A stretch of 64,000 bases of DNA from Aphelocoma coerulescens. Taxonomy: Eukaryota; Chordata; Aves; Passeriformes; Corvidae. Every line of letters begins with the position of its first letter. The first letter of the stretch is position 1. The notes beneath the pieces were generated by a model. It saw nothing but the letters and a program-made list of their open reading frames with translations, ran no database searches and was not told where the DNA came from. A program made the position numbers and the translations under genes. The stretch covers positions 1-64,000 of the forward strand of contig NW_027183620.1 of NCBI RefSeq assembly GCF_041296385.1, in the 5' to 3' direction. Shown here one piece after another: positions 28,449-39,414 of the stretch.

Positions 28449-30720
28449 TTCTGCACTCTGGACTGTTGGAAGAAGGCATTGACAAGCTGGGACAGATTCC
28501 CCTGAGTCAATCCTATGCTATTTTCTTAGGAATCCCCTCAAAACAACTTCTCCTCCTGTGACAGAACTTGGCTAAGCTTTTTGATTTCTGAGCTCAGGTT
28601 TGTGCTGCTGCCTCATCCTCAGCGTTGCTCTCAGCCTGAACACTGGGGGCCCAGAGGGAAAACAGGGCTCCCTGTGCCCCAGTGCAGTCGGACCTGCTGG
28701 TCCCCACACAGGTGCCCTTTGCTCATTTCACCTCCCTCTATTTCCTGGTGATTGTACTTAAAATGGGCTTGAAAAATAAAGTGACTTTTTGAAGGCCCCA
28801 ATTTCAAAACCATTGCTCTAAACCCTTCTTCCTTTCCCTGTGCAGCTGTGGTTGCTCTGGCTCTCTGCTGCCTGCAGTTGTGCCTCCTGGCAGCTGTTTC
28901 TCTGGGTCCAAGGCTTGTCCCTGCCAGTGCTGCCAGAGCCCAGCCCAGCCCTGGGGGCTCAGCTCTGCCCTGCAGAGCCCTCCCAGCACAGGGCACTGCC
29001 CAGGGGCATCTCCCTGGCAGCAGGGCCTGAAGGGCAGCTCAGACAAAGGGAGATGCTGCAAGCCAAGGTGCTGCTGGTGCTGTCTGCAGGCAGAGGAGTG
29101 TGAGGAGGCACTTCCTGAGGGAGATCTGAGGCAGAGCTGCTGATCCCCAGGGCAGCAGTGCAGGAGTCTCAGTGACACAGACAAACCTGAGAGCCCCTTT
29201 CCCTTCCCTTGAGGAGAAAGCTGAGAGCAGCTCTGGCCATGCAGCACCACCTCCCCAGCAGGAGGAGTCTGCCCTGAGGGGGGCCGCTCCTTCCACCTCC
29301 AACTCCTCCCCACAGCCCATGGGGAGCTCCCAGGCAGGCTGAGAGCTGCCCCTGGCAGGTGGCAGATGCCCTGGCCTGGCAAAGAGCCCTCAGGGCTGCA
29401 GGAGCTGCTCTGCAGGACAGCCCTGGGCACCCCTGGCTCCTGCCCACCTTCAGAGCCTGCAGCCGGCCCTGGCAGCAGGAGCCGTCCTGCCCTGTCCCTC
29501 TGACAGTGCCCAGGGCAGCCCCGCTCTGCAGCACATCCTCCCCCAAGGCAGGAACGGCAGCAGAGCCATCCTCACAGCCATGGCAGCCGTGTCATGGGCC
29601 AGCTCTAGAGGATCCCTGCAGCCAGAGACTCACTGTGTCCCACGCTGTGAAGGTTTCTCCACGAATGAGTTCAGAGCTGTCCTTCCAGCTGCTTTAGCTA
29701 GCTCTCTGCTCACTCCTCCCAGGTACCTGCAGGCAGTGCCCTCAGCCCTGCTGGGCAGGCAGAGGAGCTGCTCCTCAGCAGAGCTGCCTCTTTGAAGCTC
29801 TCGCTGGTTGCCAGGAGCTTGAGAGTTCCCTCTGTGCCAGGAGCCCGGCCCAGCTCAGCAGCACAGCAGCAGCACAAGGACTTTAATGACCCTCTCAGGC
29901 CTTTGGTGTTGTTCACATCAGACTCAGTCCCTCAGAGCGTCTTCAAAAAACTTCTCAAGAACTCAAAGATTCAAAGTCCAAAGTTTCTTGAACTTTTAAT
30001 GGGTCCCATCAGGACACGACTCACGTGAAAGTGTCCCCAGGTTCCAGTGAGAGCAGAACTCTGGAGGCAGCGATGGCAGGTGGGGACAAGCAAGGGAAAG
30101 GTGTCTCTGGTGCTGAGCAAACCTGGCTGTGTTCCCTGAGTGCAAAGGGCCAAGGCCTGAGCCCCAGCCCCTGGCAAGGCAGATCCTGTCCCTCCCTCAG
30201 TGCTCAGGGCTCTTGCCGGGGCACTGGGAAGTGGGGATGGGCAGTGCCCAGGGCAGCACCATGGGGCGGCCCCTGCCAGGCTGCTGGGCAGGGACAAGGA
30301 GGCACTGAGGCCCCAGGGCTGCAAGGGTCACTTGTCTCCTGCTGGCCTCAGGGCCAGGGCCAGCAGCCGTGGCCAAAGGGCTGCACAAGTTGGCTCTGTC
30401 AGGGCCTTGCAGCTGCTGCCCATCCCTCTGCCCTCTGCAGCCCAGGCTGTGCCACGCTGTCCCTGCCCTGCGCCTCTGTCCCTGCAGGCTGTCCTCATCC
30501 CCCCGGCTGCCCCACCTGGCTGGCCCCTTCCTTTGCCGGCAGCTCTGCGTCCTGCCTGCCTCTACCTGGGCACACAAAGCCTTGGGCTGCTCCAGGCTCC
30601 TTCTGGGGGACGTGTTGCACCCCAGCCCTGCCTGGGAGGGAAATTCCTTTCTCCTGGTGTCCACTCTGGACCTCCCCAGCTGCCCTGTCACAAAGGCCCC
30701 TCGGTTCTTTGGGGCCCAGC
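28449..30720. other. upstream flank of olfactory receptor relic, no gene recognised
   Basis: GC-rich sequence full of overlapping open frames without domains. No RNA gene, LTR or kinase exon was identified. Confidence 0.4.
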
Positions 30721-30860
30721 AGTGCCACAGTGGCCCCTTGGCTCCATGGAACGCCACAGGGTCACAATGGTTCCCTTGGTGCCACCAGCCCTGCAGGGTC
30801 ACAACGGCCCCTGGGTTCCACGAGGCCACGCGGGGTCACAGTGGTCTCCAGAGGAAGGGC
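30721..30860. repeat. short minisatellite (GGGTCACAATGG family)
   Basis: Three imperfect units of about 45 bp: TCCATGGAACGCCACAGGGTCACAATGG, then CACCAGCCCTGCAGGGTCACAACGG, then CACGAGGCCACGCGGGGTCACAGTGG. Same family as 25171-25430 and 40930-41320. Confidence 0.6.
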
Positions 30861-30919
30861 AGCACCGAGCCCCAGGGTTTCAGGGGCAGATGAGACACAG
30901 CCACCAGAGGCCAAGGCCA

Positions 30920-31290
30920 GCCACATCTGTCTGTCCTGGCAGGTTTGTCTGGGAGCAGCCCTTGGATATTGGGAATTTGGGAGGTGGAATCCCAATTTTG
31001 GCCATGGGCACCTTGTTGAGAAGGATGGGTTTATTCCACATGAAAGTAAAGCACAAAGTCCAAGAGTTTAGGAAGAAGATGAGAGGTGGCCACCATGGGT
31101 GAGGGCAGCCAGACCTGTCTCTCATGGCAGCTTTTGTCTGGGAGCAATCCTTGGATAGACAGAATTTGGGAGGTAGAATTTCAGTTTTGGCCATGGGAGC
31201 CTGGATGAGAAGGACGGTTCTTTTCCTTAGGAAGGAAAGCACGAAGCCCCAGGAGCCCCAGGGCTCCTGAGCCAGCCCCTGCTGCCCCGG
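30920..31290 (+). repeat. two-copy tandem repeat, period about 188 bp
   Basis: TTTGTCTGGGAGCA.CCTTGGATA, GAATTTGGGAGGT.GAAT and TTTTGGCCATGGG occur at about 30945 and again at about 31133. The copies have diverged noticeably. No coding role was seen. Confidence 0.7.
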
Positions 31291-33550
31291 GAGGGAATTT
31301 GGGGAGGGGGCAGAGGGGGTGCGCAGCCCCTGCCGGGGGATGACCCCGGCCCAGCGCCCTTCGTTCAGCACCGAGCTGGGCGTGGGGCCGCAGGAGGAAG
31401 AGGCCGATGGGAAGCAGATCCTGCAGGGGAGACAGGGCTTGGGCTCAGGGCAAGGTTCTGCCCTGCACACCTGGCTCAGGTGTGAGCCTGCCCCAGGAAG
31501 GGAGCGGGACATTCCCATCCCCACGGATCAGGGCTGGGAGCAGCACTGGGACCAGGGACATGGAAATACTGGGAGCCACTGGGACCGCACTGAGGGGTGA
31601 ATTATCCCCCCCAGCACCTTTCCAGGCCGCCCTGTGACCTGAGAAATGCTCGCTGGGCCTCAGCCTTGGCCAAGAGCCCCCGGGCTCAGCTGCTCTGAGC
31701 TCAGGCGCTGCCGGCTCCCGCAGCCCGCCCAGGGCCGCCCTGCCCGTGCCGGGGCTGTGCTGGAATTCTCTGCTGCTGCTGGGCCACTCGGGGGGTCTGG
31801 CCCAGCAGGAAAGGTGACCTTGAGCCAGGAGCTTTCCTTGGCCGCAGCAAAGCCTCAGCATGGAAAGACCTTCCCAGCGCTGTGCCCTGGGCCGGGAGGG
31901 ATTGTGCCACCAGAGCTGTCCCTCCATTTCTTCTGCCAGGCAGCTCTAGGACATGGAAAGTGGAGAAGCCAGAGCTGCTTCTCAGCTTTTCACAGTCCTC
32001 CAGAGGAATCCTGTGTGGGAAGCAGCCTGGGAACAGGGTTGAGGTGCCAGGGCAGGGGAATTCAGAGCCCTTTCCTCCCCCGTGGGCTGAGGCTCTGGCC
32101 CTTGCCCTTTGCAATGGCCCTGCAGCTGCCAGAGGGGCCTTTTTGGCTCAGCTGAGAGCAGTCCTGCTGCAAGGCTGTCCTCGAGCTGCTTGGGCTGCAC
32201 ATGTGCCCAGGGAATGCTCATTGCTTGCAGTCTCAGGTGCTGTGCGTGTGCAGGTGTAACTACTGCAGGAGGGAACAGCTCTGCTGGGGGGAGTTCTCTT
32301 TTTCTTGGTGGTTTTTCTGTTGAATGAACGTTCCCTGCCAGCTCTTCCCTGCAGAGCTCTGTAGCTGTATGTGCCACTTGTCTGTGGCACTGTGGCTCAG
32401 GAGGTGGCCAAGGGGAGCTTGGCCGAGGTGTGGGCAGAGGAATGGCCATCAGGCCAGGCTGGGGGGTCAGCGGCCGGTCAGTTGCGTTGGGTGGCCGCGG
32501 CTCTGGACGCTTGTGTGGGAGCGTGTGCAGGGCTGGAAGGCTGGGGCTGCCGCCGCTGTGTCGCAGAGCCGGGAAGGCCGGGGCTGGCCCGGCCCTGGCC
32601 CGGCCCCGCCAGTTCTGCCAGCTGCCGGCGGGGACACAAAGGGCAGCTCCGAGCTGCGGCCGCTGCGCTGCGGCCGCACAAACGCAGCGCCCGCAGAGCT
32701 CCAGGGCAAGGTGCTGGCCCTGGCTCGGGGCTGGGCCGGGGCCAGCGGCAGAAAATCAACTTGCAGCTCGGGCCCCGCAGCAGGGAGGAGCAGCAATTGC
32801 TGGGGGAGAGAGACTCTTGCCAAGGGCCTGCGGGGCCGGGCCCCAGGGAACGGCTTCCCGCTGCCCGAGGGCAGGCTGAGATGGGATGTGGGGCAGCAAT
32901 GGTTCCCTGGCAGGGCGCTCAGGGCCTGGCACAGGCTGGCCCGAGAAGCTGCGGCTGCCCCCGCATCCCTGCAAGTGTCCCAGGCCGGCTCGGCCATTGG
33001 GGCTTCCTGCCCAGGAGGGCTGGGCTGGGCTGGGGCTGCTGAGGGCGGGATGGGCTCTGGCTGAGCCAGCTGAAGGCTGCGCATGATGAGGCCGGGGGGA
33101 CCCCGTTGCTGAGTGGGTTCTGGGGTATCCCACATTCCTGAAGGGATTTTAGGGTATGTCCCATTCCTGAGGCATTTTTGGGGTGCCCCCCAATGCTTAG
33201 GGAGGGGTTCTGAGAGGGGGGCTCTGGTGCTTGGAAGGGGGACCTATTGTCAGGGAGCCGGGGAGCCCATTTTGGGAAGGATGCTGCTGTTTCTGGCAAT
33301 GTTGAGAGGTTCTGAATGGGCTGTGGGGCCCTGGCTCTCATTTTGGGACTTGAGGTGAGCCCATGGGCACAGCAAGGGCTGAGGAGAGGTTCCAAGCTCC
33401 CATTTGGGATGGAGGGATTGAGCGGGTGCCTCCAATAAACTCAATCCCAGCCCCAATGTGTCGATGGCAGCCCCAAATGGCTCGATCCGTCAGCCCCAAG
33501 GCCTGGCTGTGGGGAGTCAGGAGCCACAGAAGGGGAATTGGTGTCCAGGA
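31291..33550. other. no gene recognised, GC-rich
   Basis: Includes a CpG-rich block at 32460-32900 that could be a degenerate CpG island, and G-rich short repeats at 33100-33400. No exon chain or known element was found. Confidence 0.35.
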
Positions 33551-33627
33551 GGGATGGGATGGGATGGGATGGGATGGGATGGGATGGGATGGGATGGGAT
33601 GGGATGGGATGGGATGGGATGGGATGG
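33551..33627 (+). repeat. (GGGAT)n simple repeat
   Basis: About 15 uninterrupted GGGAT pentamers. The 310 bases that follow (to 33937) are G-rich and hold no recognised gene. Confidence 0.95.
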
Positions 33628-33937
33628 GGGTTGCATCATGGGGGTGGGATGAAGTTTGGGATTGATGGGGTGGTTTGAACACTTGGAGTGGGGCACTCCA
33701 GGGAGGAAAACCAGGAGCTGCTTTTGGGGAGGCACCTGCTGCTTTTTGACAATTTTAGGGCCTCTAAGTGGCTTCTGGGAGGTTGCAGTGAATTTGGGGA
33801 AAGTGCCATAAACCCCCCGCAATTTGGGGGGCTGAGGTGAAATCCCCACATTTTGGGAGGGTGAGAGGACCCTAATTGGGAGGGGATCCTGCTGCTTTGC
33901 ACCCCTTCAATGGGGTGAGAAGTGGCTTGTGAGGGAC

Positions 33938-34057
33938 GGAAGGAAGGAAGGAAGGAAGGAAGGAAGGAAGGAAGGAAGGAAGGAAGGAAGGAAGGAAGGA
34001 AGGAAGGAAGGAAGGAAGGAAGGAAGGAAGGAAGGAAGGAAGGAAGGAAGGAAGGAA
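33938..34057 (+). repeat. (GGAA)n simple repeat
   Basis: About 30 uninterrupted GGAA tetramers, followed by an A/T-rich stretch to about 34320 with no recognised gene. Long GGAA arrays can bind ETS-family factors, but no role is implied here. Confidence 0.95.
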
Positions 34058-34579
34058 AACAATGCAAGTACTGAATGAAACAAAAAAAAGATAAATAACT
34101 GAGTTCTCTTTTAAAAAATATCAATTCCCTCTGAATCCAAAGTTGCAGAAGACTTTTCTTTCCACATTTGGGTTTTGTTTTTATCTCTCATACTTTTTCT
34201 GGTTCTTTTCTTTTTTCTCTTGTTTTTAATAGATAAGACCTGCTAGGAAAGGAATGCAGAGCAAAATGAGACCCATTTCTGGCAGGCAATGAAAGTGTCG
34301 GCTCCTGGTTTGGTTGCTTTTGTGTGGATCCCTCATCTCTGTGGCACGGGGGGAATAGCAGTGCTGGGAGCCAGCAGTGGGCTCAGGAGCATCCCGCTCT
34401 GTCAGCTCTGAGCAGGTGGCACATGTCCTGCTCTCCTGCTGCCCTCCAAAGCACAGAATCCATGGGCAAGTTTAGGCCCAGCTCTGGGCACAGCCAGCAT
34501 GGCCTGGGCACGGGAACGGGGGCCAAAGCGGGCGGGATCCTTCTGCAGCTGCCTGGTGGTTTCTGGTTTCTGTGCCCAG

Positions 34580-34686
34580 AGTGCCAGGATGTTCTTAAGA
34601 GGTGCTTGTCCATGCAGCCCTTGGACAGGCCGTCCTTGGAAGAGCTCTTCAGTGCTCCTTGGCTGCAGGGTGTTCATGTGCCCTAG
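34580..34686 (+). pseudogene. orphan last exon of a PIM1-like kinase
   Basis: After a TGTGCCCAG acceptor, a 107-bp exon reads ECQDVLKRCL, DRPSLEEL, PWLQGVHVP and stops at 34684-34686. Length, phase and motifs equal the last exon of the intact PIM1-like gene (18994-19100). The 250 bp upstream match that gene's last intron (GGGAATAGCAGTGCTGGGAGCCAGCAG). No kinase exons precede it: upstream is simple repeat and A/T-rich sequence. It is a 3' fragment produced by duplication of a PIM gene in opposite orientation. Confidence 0.75.
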
Positions 34687-34970
34687 AGGATGGCAGGGAC
34701 CCACGGGCACAGTGTGATCCAGGGGCCTGGCAGGTAACAGCCCCACACAGCTCTTGGCAATCAGTGGCAAAGCAAAGCAGACTATTTTGTCCTGTCTGTA
34801 GCTCTGAGCAGGGAGCATCAGAAGGGAACACGCAGCTCTTGGGCTGCAGCTGAGCTGGAGGCCTGCTCTGGCAAGCACTGGTGGCCACCATCCCCCCTGG
34901 TTTTGTTTGTCTGGTTCATTGATGGCTGGGGCCCTGGGCAGAACCCTGAGAGCCTGGTGTGGCCCCAGGG

Positions 34971-35143
34971 AAGGAGAAGGAGCCCCTGGAGAAGCTGTAC
35001 CAGGTGGGGCTGCTGCTGCTGGAGCCACCAAGGACGAGCTCAAGGACGACAACCTCTTCCTGGAGCTGGCCAGTGGCAGCTGAAGATGATGGACTTTGAT
35101 TCTGGCACCTTCTCCAAAGACACGCTCCACGGCCAGTGTGCAG
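34971..35143 (+). pseudogene. internally deleted PIM-family kinase pseudogene (locus 2)
   Basis: Reads KEPLEKLYQVG, the start of a PIM kinase domain, then passes directly to the region after the catalytic loop (DNLFLELASG, LKMMDFDSGTFSKDT, ending at CAG with an intact GTGAGT donor). Glycine loop, catalytic lysine, hinge and HRD are lost, the reading frame breaks between the two parts, and DFG reads DFD. The same internal join occurs at 18554-18717, and both copies follow a PIM last exon by about 280 bp, so the deletion predates the duplication. Not a working kinase. Confidence 0.65.
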
Positions 35144-35760
35144 GTGAGTCCAGAGCCAGGGGGATGCTCCCAGAGCTGGGCATGGCACGGCCTGGCCGGG
35201 CACCAAAGGTTCCCCCTTTGCTGGGGCGGCTGCAGGGAATTCTTCAGTGGCTGCCAAACTGCTTTTGGGCTCTGGGCAGCTGCTGAGGAGGTGGCTGTGC
35301 CATGGCTGGCTGCAGGCTGGGCACATGTCCTGCCCTCCTGCTCTGCTCCCAAAGGCAGCAATGCTGGGCAGCTTTGGGCCCTGCTCTGAGCACAGCCAGC
35401 ACGGCCTGGGCACTGCGGGCGGCTGGGACAAGGCCGTGAAATCCAACATCTGGCCTTGTTTGGGGCTGTATGGTCAAAGTCAGCTCCCTTGGCTCCTCCT
35501 TGAGCCCTGGCCAGGCTTAGGAGGAAGCCAAGAGGAGGATGAAAGCAGATGTTCCTGCACTAGAAGTGCTGTCAGTTTGTTTCTCCAGCACTGTCAAAGC
35601 TGGGCCCTCTCCCAGCGGGGTTGGAGCCTCAGCTGTGGCTGGAGGCAGCTGCAGGAATTCCCAGTGTCCGGGAGTGGCTCTCCAGTCCTTGGCTGGGACA
35701 GCTTCCCCCAGCTGATGGGTGGCTCTGGGTGATGGTAAAGTCTGAGGGTCACTGGGGCTG
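35144..35760 (+). other. PIM-derived intron-like flank, then unassigned sequence
   Basis: 35325-35435 matches the minus strand of about 17614-17735, continuing the duplicated PIM relic. The rest (35440-35760) is unassigned. Confidence 0.4.
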
Positions 35761-36300
35761 GATCTTGGTTAATCACTGCAGGCAATCTTTGGCACTGATG
35801 ACTGGGGGCATTGCTGAGCTGTTCCTGCTGTGATTCTTTGCTAATGATTATGTGCTTTGCTGAGCTTATGCTTTTGTAATTCTTTGCAGATTTGCATTTT
35901 ATAAATTGCACAATCCCTTCAGTAGGGTCTGTGTCTTTGGTGCTGACCCTGCCCACCAGCAAAACAGGGCCCCATCCTGCCTGAGTGTTACCTGGGAAGA
36001 CAAAAACCCTCACTCCAAATGTCCCCCCCTTCCTCCTTGTTCCCCCCACTTTATACACTGGCCATGATGTCCTGTGGTCTGGGATATCCCTGGGGTCAGT
36101 TGGGGTCACCTGTCCTGGCTGTGACCCCTGCCAAGCTCCCCCTCACCCCCAGCCCCTCCCCAGCGTGGCCGGACGAGGGGCAGGAAAGGCCTTGGCTCTG
36201 TGCAAGCTCAGCAAGAACAAAACCATCTCCGTGTGAGCAACGCTGTGCTCAGCACAGAGCCAAACACAGCCCCAGAGAAAGGCCTGGCAAGGAAATTCCC
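35761..36300. mobile_element. ERV LTR fragment
   Basis: CCATGATGTCCTGTGGTCTGG, GATATCCCTGGGGTCAGTTG, CACCTGTCCTGGCTGTGACC and AGGAAAGGCCTTGGCTCTGTG occur in the order I recall for a widespread avian ERV LTR. The related block at 15595-15765 is more decayed. Ends are not defined. Confidence 0.5.
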
Positions 36301-36765
36301 TCTGCCCCAGCCCACAGCAGCACCCCATGGCCATCCACCATCACCACGGCTCCACGGGTTCCTTTCCATGGCCCCGGCCCTGGCCACGGGACCTTGGGCT
36401 GGTGGCCATGGCAGCCGACTGTGGCCCAGGGCTCAGTGCCCGTGTCCATGGCAGCAGTGCCCAGCCACGGGCCCTGAGTGCAGGTGACCGTGCCAATCCC
36501 CATGGCAGCGGGGCCAAGCGTTGGTGTCCATGGCACCAAAGTGAGGAACGGGTCCCTGTGGCCGCTGCCGTGGCATCAGCGAGTGTCAGTGCAATTGTAG
36601 CTGGCACCAGCCCCGGCACCGCTCTGTCCTGAGGGCTGCCATGGCAGCCGAGGGCAGCCCAGGTCTGCGGGCAAGTGGCCACGGACCCTGAGTGCAGCAA
36701 TGGGTCCTGGGGGGGTTTCCAAGGGAACTGGAACTGATGAGGGTTGCCATGGCATCCAACCCCCT
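36301..36765. repeat. degenerate minisatellite rich in CCATGGCAGC
   Basis: GTCCATGGCAGCAGTG-like motifs recur irregularly (near 36380, 36405, 36450, 36500, 36640 and 36745). The tract merges into the next minisatellite. No gene was seen. Confidence 0.5.
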
Positions 36766-37290
36766 GGGATGTCACACAGCCACCCTGGGATGTCCCACAG
36801 CCAACCTGGGATGTCAAAACTCATTCTGTGATGTCACATAGCCACCCTGTGATGTCATAGACACCCTGTGATGTCATAGACACTCTGTGATGTCATGCCA
36901 CCCATCTGTGATGTCACAGTCCTCTCTGTGATATCACTGTGATAGCTCTGTGATGTCACAGCAGACTCTATGATGTCATACAGCTCCCCTGTGATGTCAC
37001 ACAACCACTCTGTGATGTCACACAAGCACCCTGTGATGTCACAGTCCTATCTGTGATGTCACAACTCTGCACTGTGATGTCACACCAGCACCCTGTGATG
37101 TCACAGCCATCTCTGTGATGTCATAGTCTGCCCTGTGATGTCAGAGCCCAATCTGTGATGTCACAGCCAACTCTATGATGTCACAGCACCACTCTCTGAT
37201 GTCACAGAGCTGCTCCATGATGTCGCCGTAGACTCTATGATGTCATACAGCCACCCTGTGATGTCACACAGCCCCTTTCTGACATCACAG
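36766..37290. repeat. TGATGTCA minisatellite, period about 20-25 bp
   Basis: About 20 copies of TGATGTCA sit within repeats of the form CCCTGTGATGTCACAGCCA. The core is one base from the CRE palindrome TGACGTCA. Units differ mostly in the spacer. No open frame of interest was found. Confidence 0.9.
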
Positions 37291-37319
37291 CTGCTCTGTG
37301 GCTCTGTGACACAGGCACA

Positions 37320-37790
37320 GAGGTGTTACCAAAACTTCAGGGAAACAAAACCTCCTCAGCATCAGCGCAGCACGAAGCAGCAGCATTCTTTATTGGGCCG
37401 GATGCACGAGGGGAGAGCCCCTCCCAAAGTCATGTGTGCCGAGGTCAGGAATGTTCCTGTTTGCAGACTGTGTTTCACAGACTCATTCCCAGACTGTCCC
37501 ACAATAAACACACACACGACAATCATTTCCCCAAAATCATTGCATATTTCCCCCACCCCTTTGCACATCCGTTCTTCTGCCCTGGGGCTCTCTTTGGGGG
37601 TCCCTGGTGGTCGGTGACCCCAAAGCCAGCCCTGACTGCCCAGTGAACTGGTGAAAGTTGGCACACCTGGGCTGGTTGCTGCCTACAGAATCAGCCTTGT
37701 GCGGTTCCATGGCCAGTGGCTTTTGGAGAAGAAGCATTGTATGAACCCACCAGGTGCAAACGGTTTTTCATCTGGTAAATTTCCCCCCTT
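37320..37790 (-). mobile_element. 3' LTR of decayed gammaretrovirus-like provirus
   Basis: On the minus strand CAATAAAGAATGCTGCTGCT (near 37385-37400) gives the polyadenylation signal of an R-U5 region. The purine run AAGGGGGGAAA near 37782-37792 would be the polypurine tract directly before U3. This places the 3' LTR downstream of the env relic on the same strand. Both edges are approximate. Confidence 0.5.
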
Positions 37791-39310
37791 GGAGGGTTGG
37801 GAAGCTTCTCTTCCCTTCAAGCCTTCGTAAGCCTCACTCTGCTCCTTTACTCACATCCCACGAGTTCCTCAGCTGCTTTCACAACCATGTTCTTTACACA
37901 GCTCAAAGCAAGTGTCACAAGCACAAGTATTGCTGGGATCCCAGTTAGACTTTGCAAAAGTCAGGCCAACCATCAGTCAGAGAAAATCCAAGTCCTTGAA
38001 ATATTTTATCCAGTTACTGTCTAATCCTCCCCTTAATTCCCTGCTGGATGCAGCAACTGATTTTATCCTCTCTACCCGATCATCCAATCCAGCATCACAT
38101 TTGGAATGTGCACACAACAAGTGTTGCTGTTTCAGTTCAAGAATCCACATACTCCCTGTCCATGTAACAGCAATAGGGCTAAAGCCAATCTGCTCTGTAA
38201 AGTCATTTTAGCTGTGGCTGGCAATTGTTCCTTTATTTCAGCAAGCCCCAAAGGAGCTGCATTCACTCAGGTTTCCATCTGCAGAGCCCAATGGTGTGTG
38301 GCTGCTCTGTTCCTAAAGGCAGATCTTTGCGGAGCAGAGATGAATTCTAAAATCCATCCCGCTGTAGTTCCCGCACTGGGATGTTTCCAAATTCCATCCC
38401 CTTTAACCTTTCCCCACAGTTGGGTTCCCGGTGGTGACTCCTTGCACGAGGGACGGAACGTTAATACCCCCAGTGTCCATGGTGCTCCTGATTCTCCCAG
38501 GGCCAAACGTGTGCTCCAAATTCCATCACTTCCCACCCATCCTGGGGCTCCTAAGGATCTGACCGCATCCTGCTGACACTCTGTGCCTCTCCAAGGCTTG
38601 CTGTTTGTTGGCTGAGCCCAGGTGTCACTGAGAAAGGCAGAATCATTTCTACAAACACAGCCTAGCCTCAGAGCCTGGGCCACAGCCAGGAGCTGCTGCA
38701 CCTCAGGATTCCAAACAGCTCAAGTGTCTGTCCCAGGGCAATCCCACTTTTCCTTTGTCCTGGGATCCTTTGGCCTTGACCTTGTTAAATCAGGATATTT
38801 TATACCCACCTGTAAGGGGTCCCGTGGAAGGCCTGGGCTCCCTTCCCAGCCCAGACACCCCTGAACTGGCTGGAAACATTCCCATTGTCCTGTCTGAGGG
38901 TGATTCCATACTGCTGGAATTTGGCAGCTCCAGGGGCTATCAGTGCAATCTGTCAGCTGATCAATATTTCCTGAGGTAATTTCCAGATCCAGTTTGGAAA
39001 TGTTACAATTCTCAGCAGTATCGTTCTTATGTGTCCATGGTAAGGAATATTCTCCTTCCATCCCTGTCCAGGTGCCCTGGGTGCTATTTCCTTCCACAAG
39101 TGTTCCCAGATTTTTGTCAAATTGCTGACTGAAGCTCCCCACGGAACTGGATTTTCTGCACAGGTTGGTGTTGGCAAACAAGCTGTTACAGGGGTCACAT
39201 TCTGTCATCTGCCAACATCTTGCACTGACTTTGAAAACCGCATTTCCCTTCCCAGAAGTCAGGAACATCGTTTCTATTTTTATTATAGTTACACAATAAT
39301 TGATCATCTA
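37791..39310 (-). pseudogene. endogenous retrovirus env remnant
   Basis: Minus-strand relic of a gammaretrovirus-like envelope gene lying between the pol relic and the LTR. The part at about 38720-39307 is a broken surface-subunit-like frame rich in Cys, Trp and possible N-glycosylation sites. Near 37960-38220 short stretches resemble the transmembrane-subunit ectodomain, with a closely spaced cysteine cluster. The frame is interrupted by several shifts and stops, so no product is expected. Assignment rests on position and weak motifs; the TM part is the more secure. Confidence 0.55.
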
Positions 39311-39414
39311 GATCCAATAAAGAGTATCCCCTTAGAAAATCCTATTCAATACCTAAAACAATAGGATTGATGTAAAACCCCAAACTCCATGGTGTCGGAC
39401 AGTCTTGTTTCTGC

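Noticed and set aside
33551..33627. (GGGAT)n as interstitial telomere repeat
   Set aside because: Vertebrate telomere repeat is TTAGGG. This pentamer is an ordinary microsatellite.
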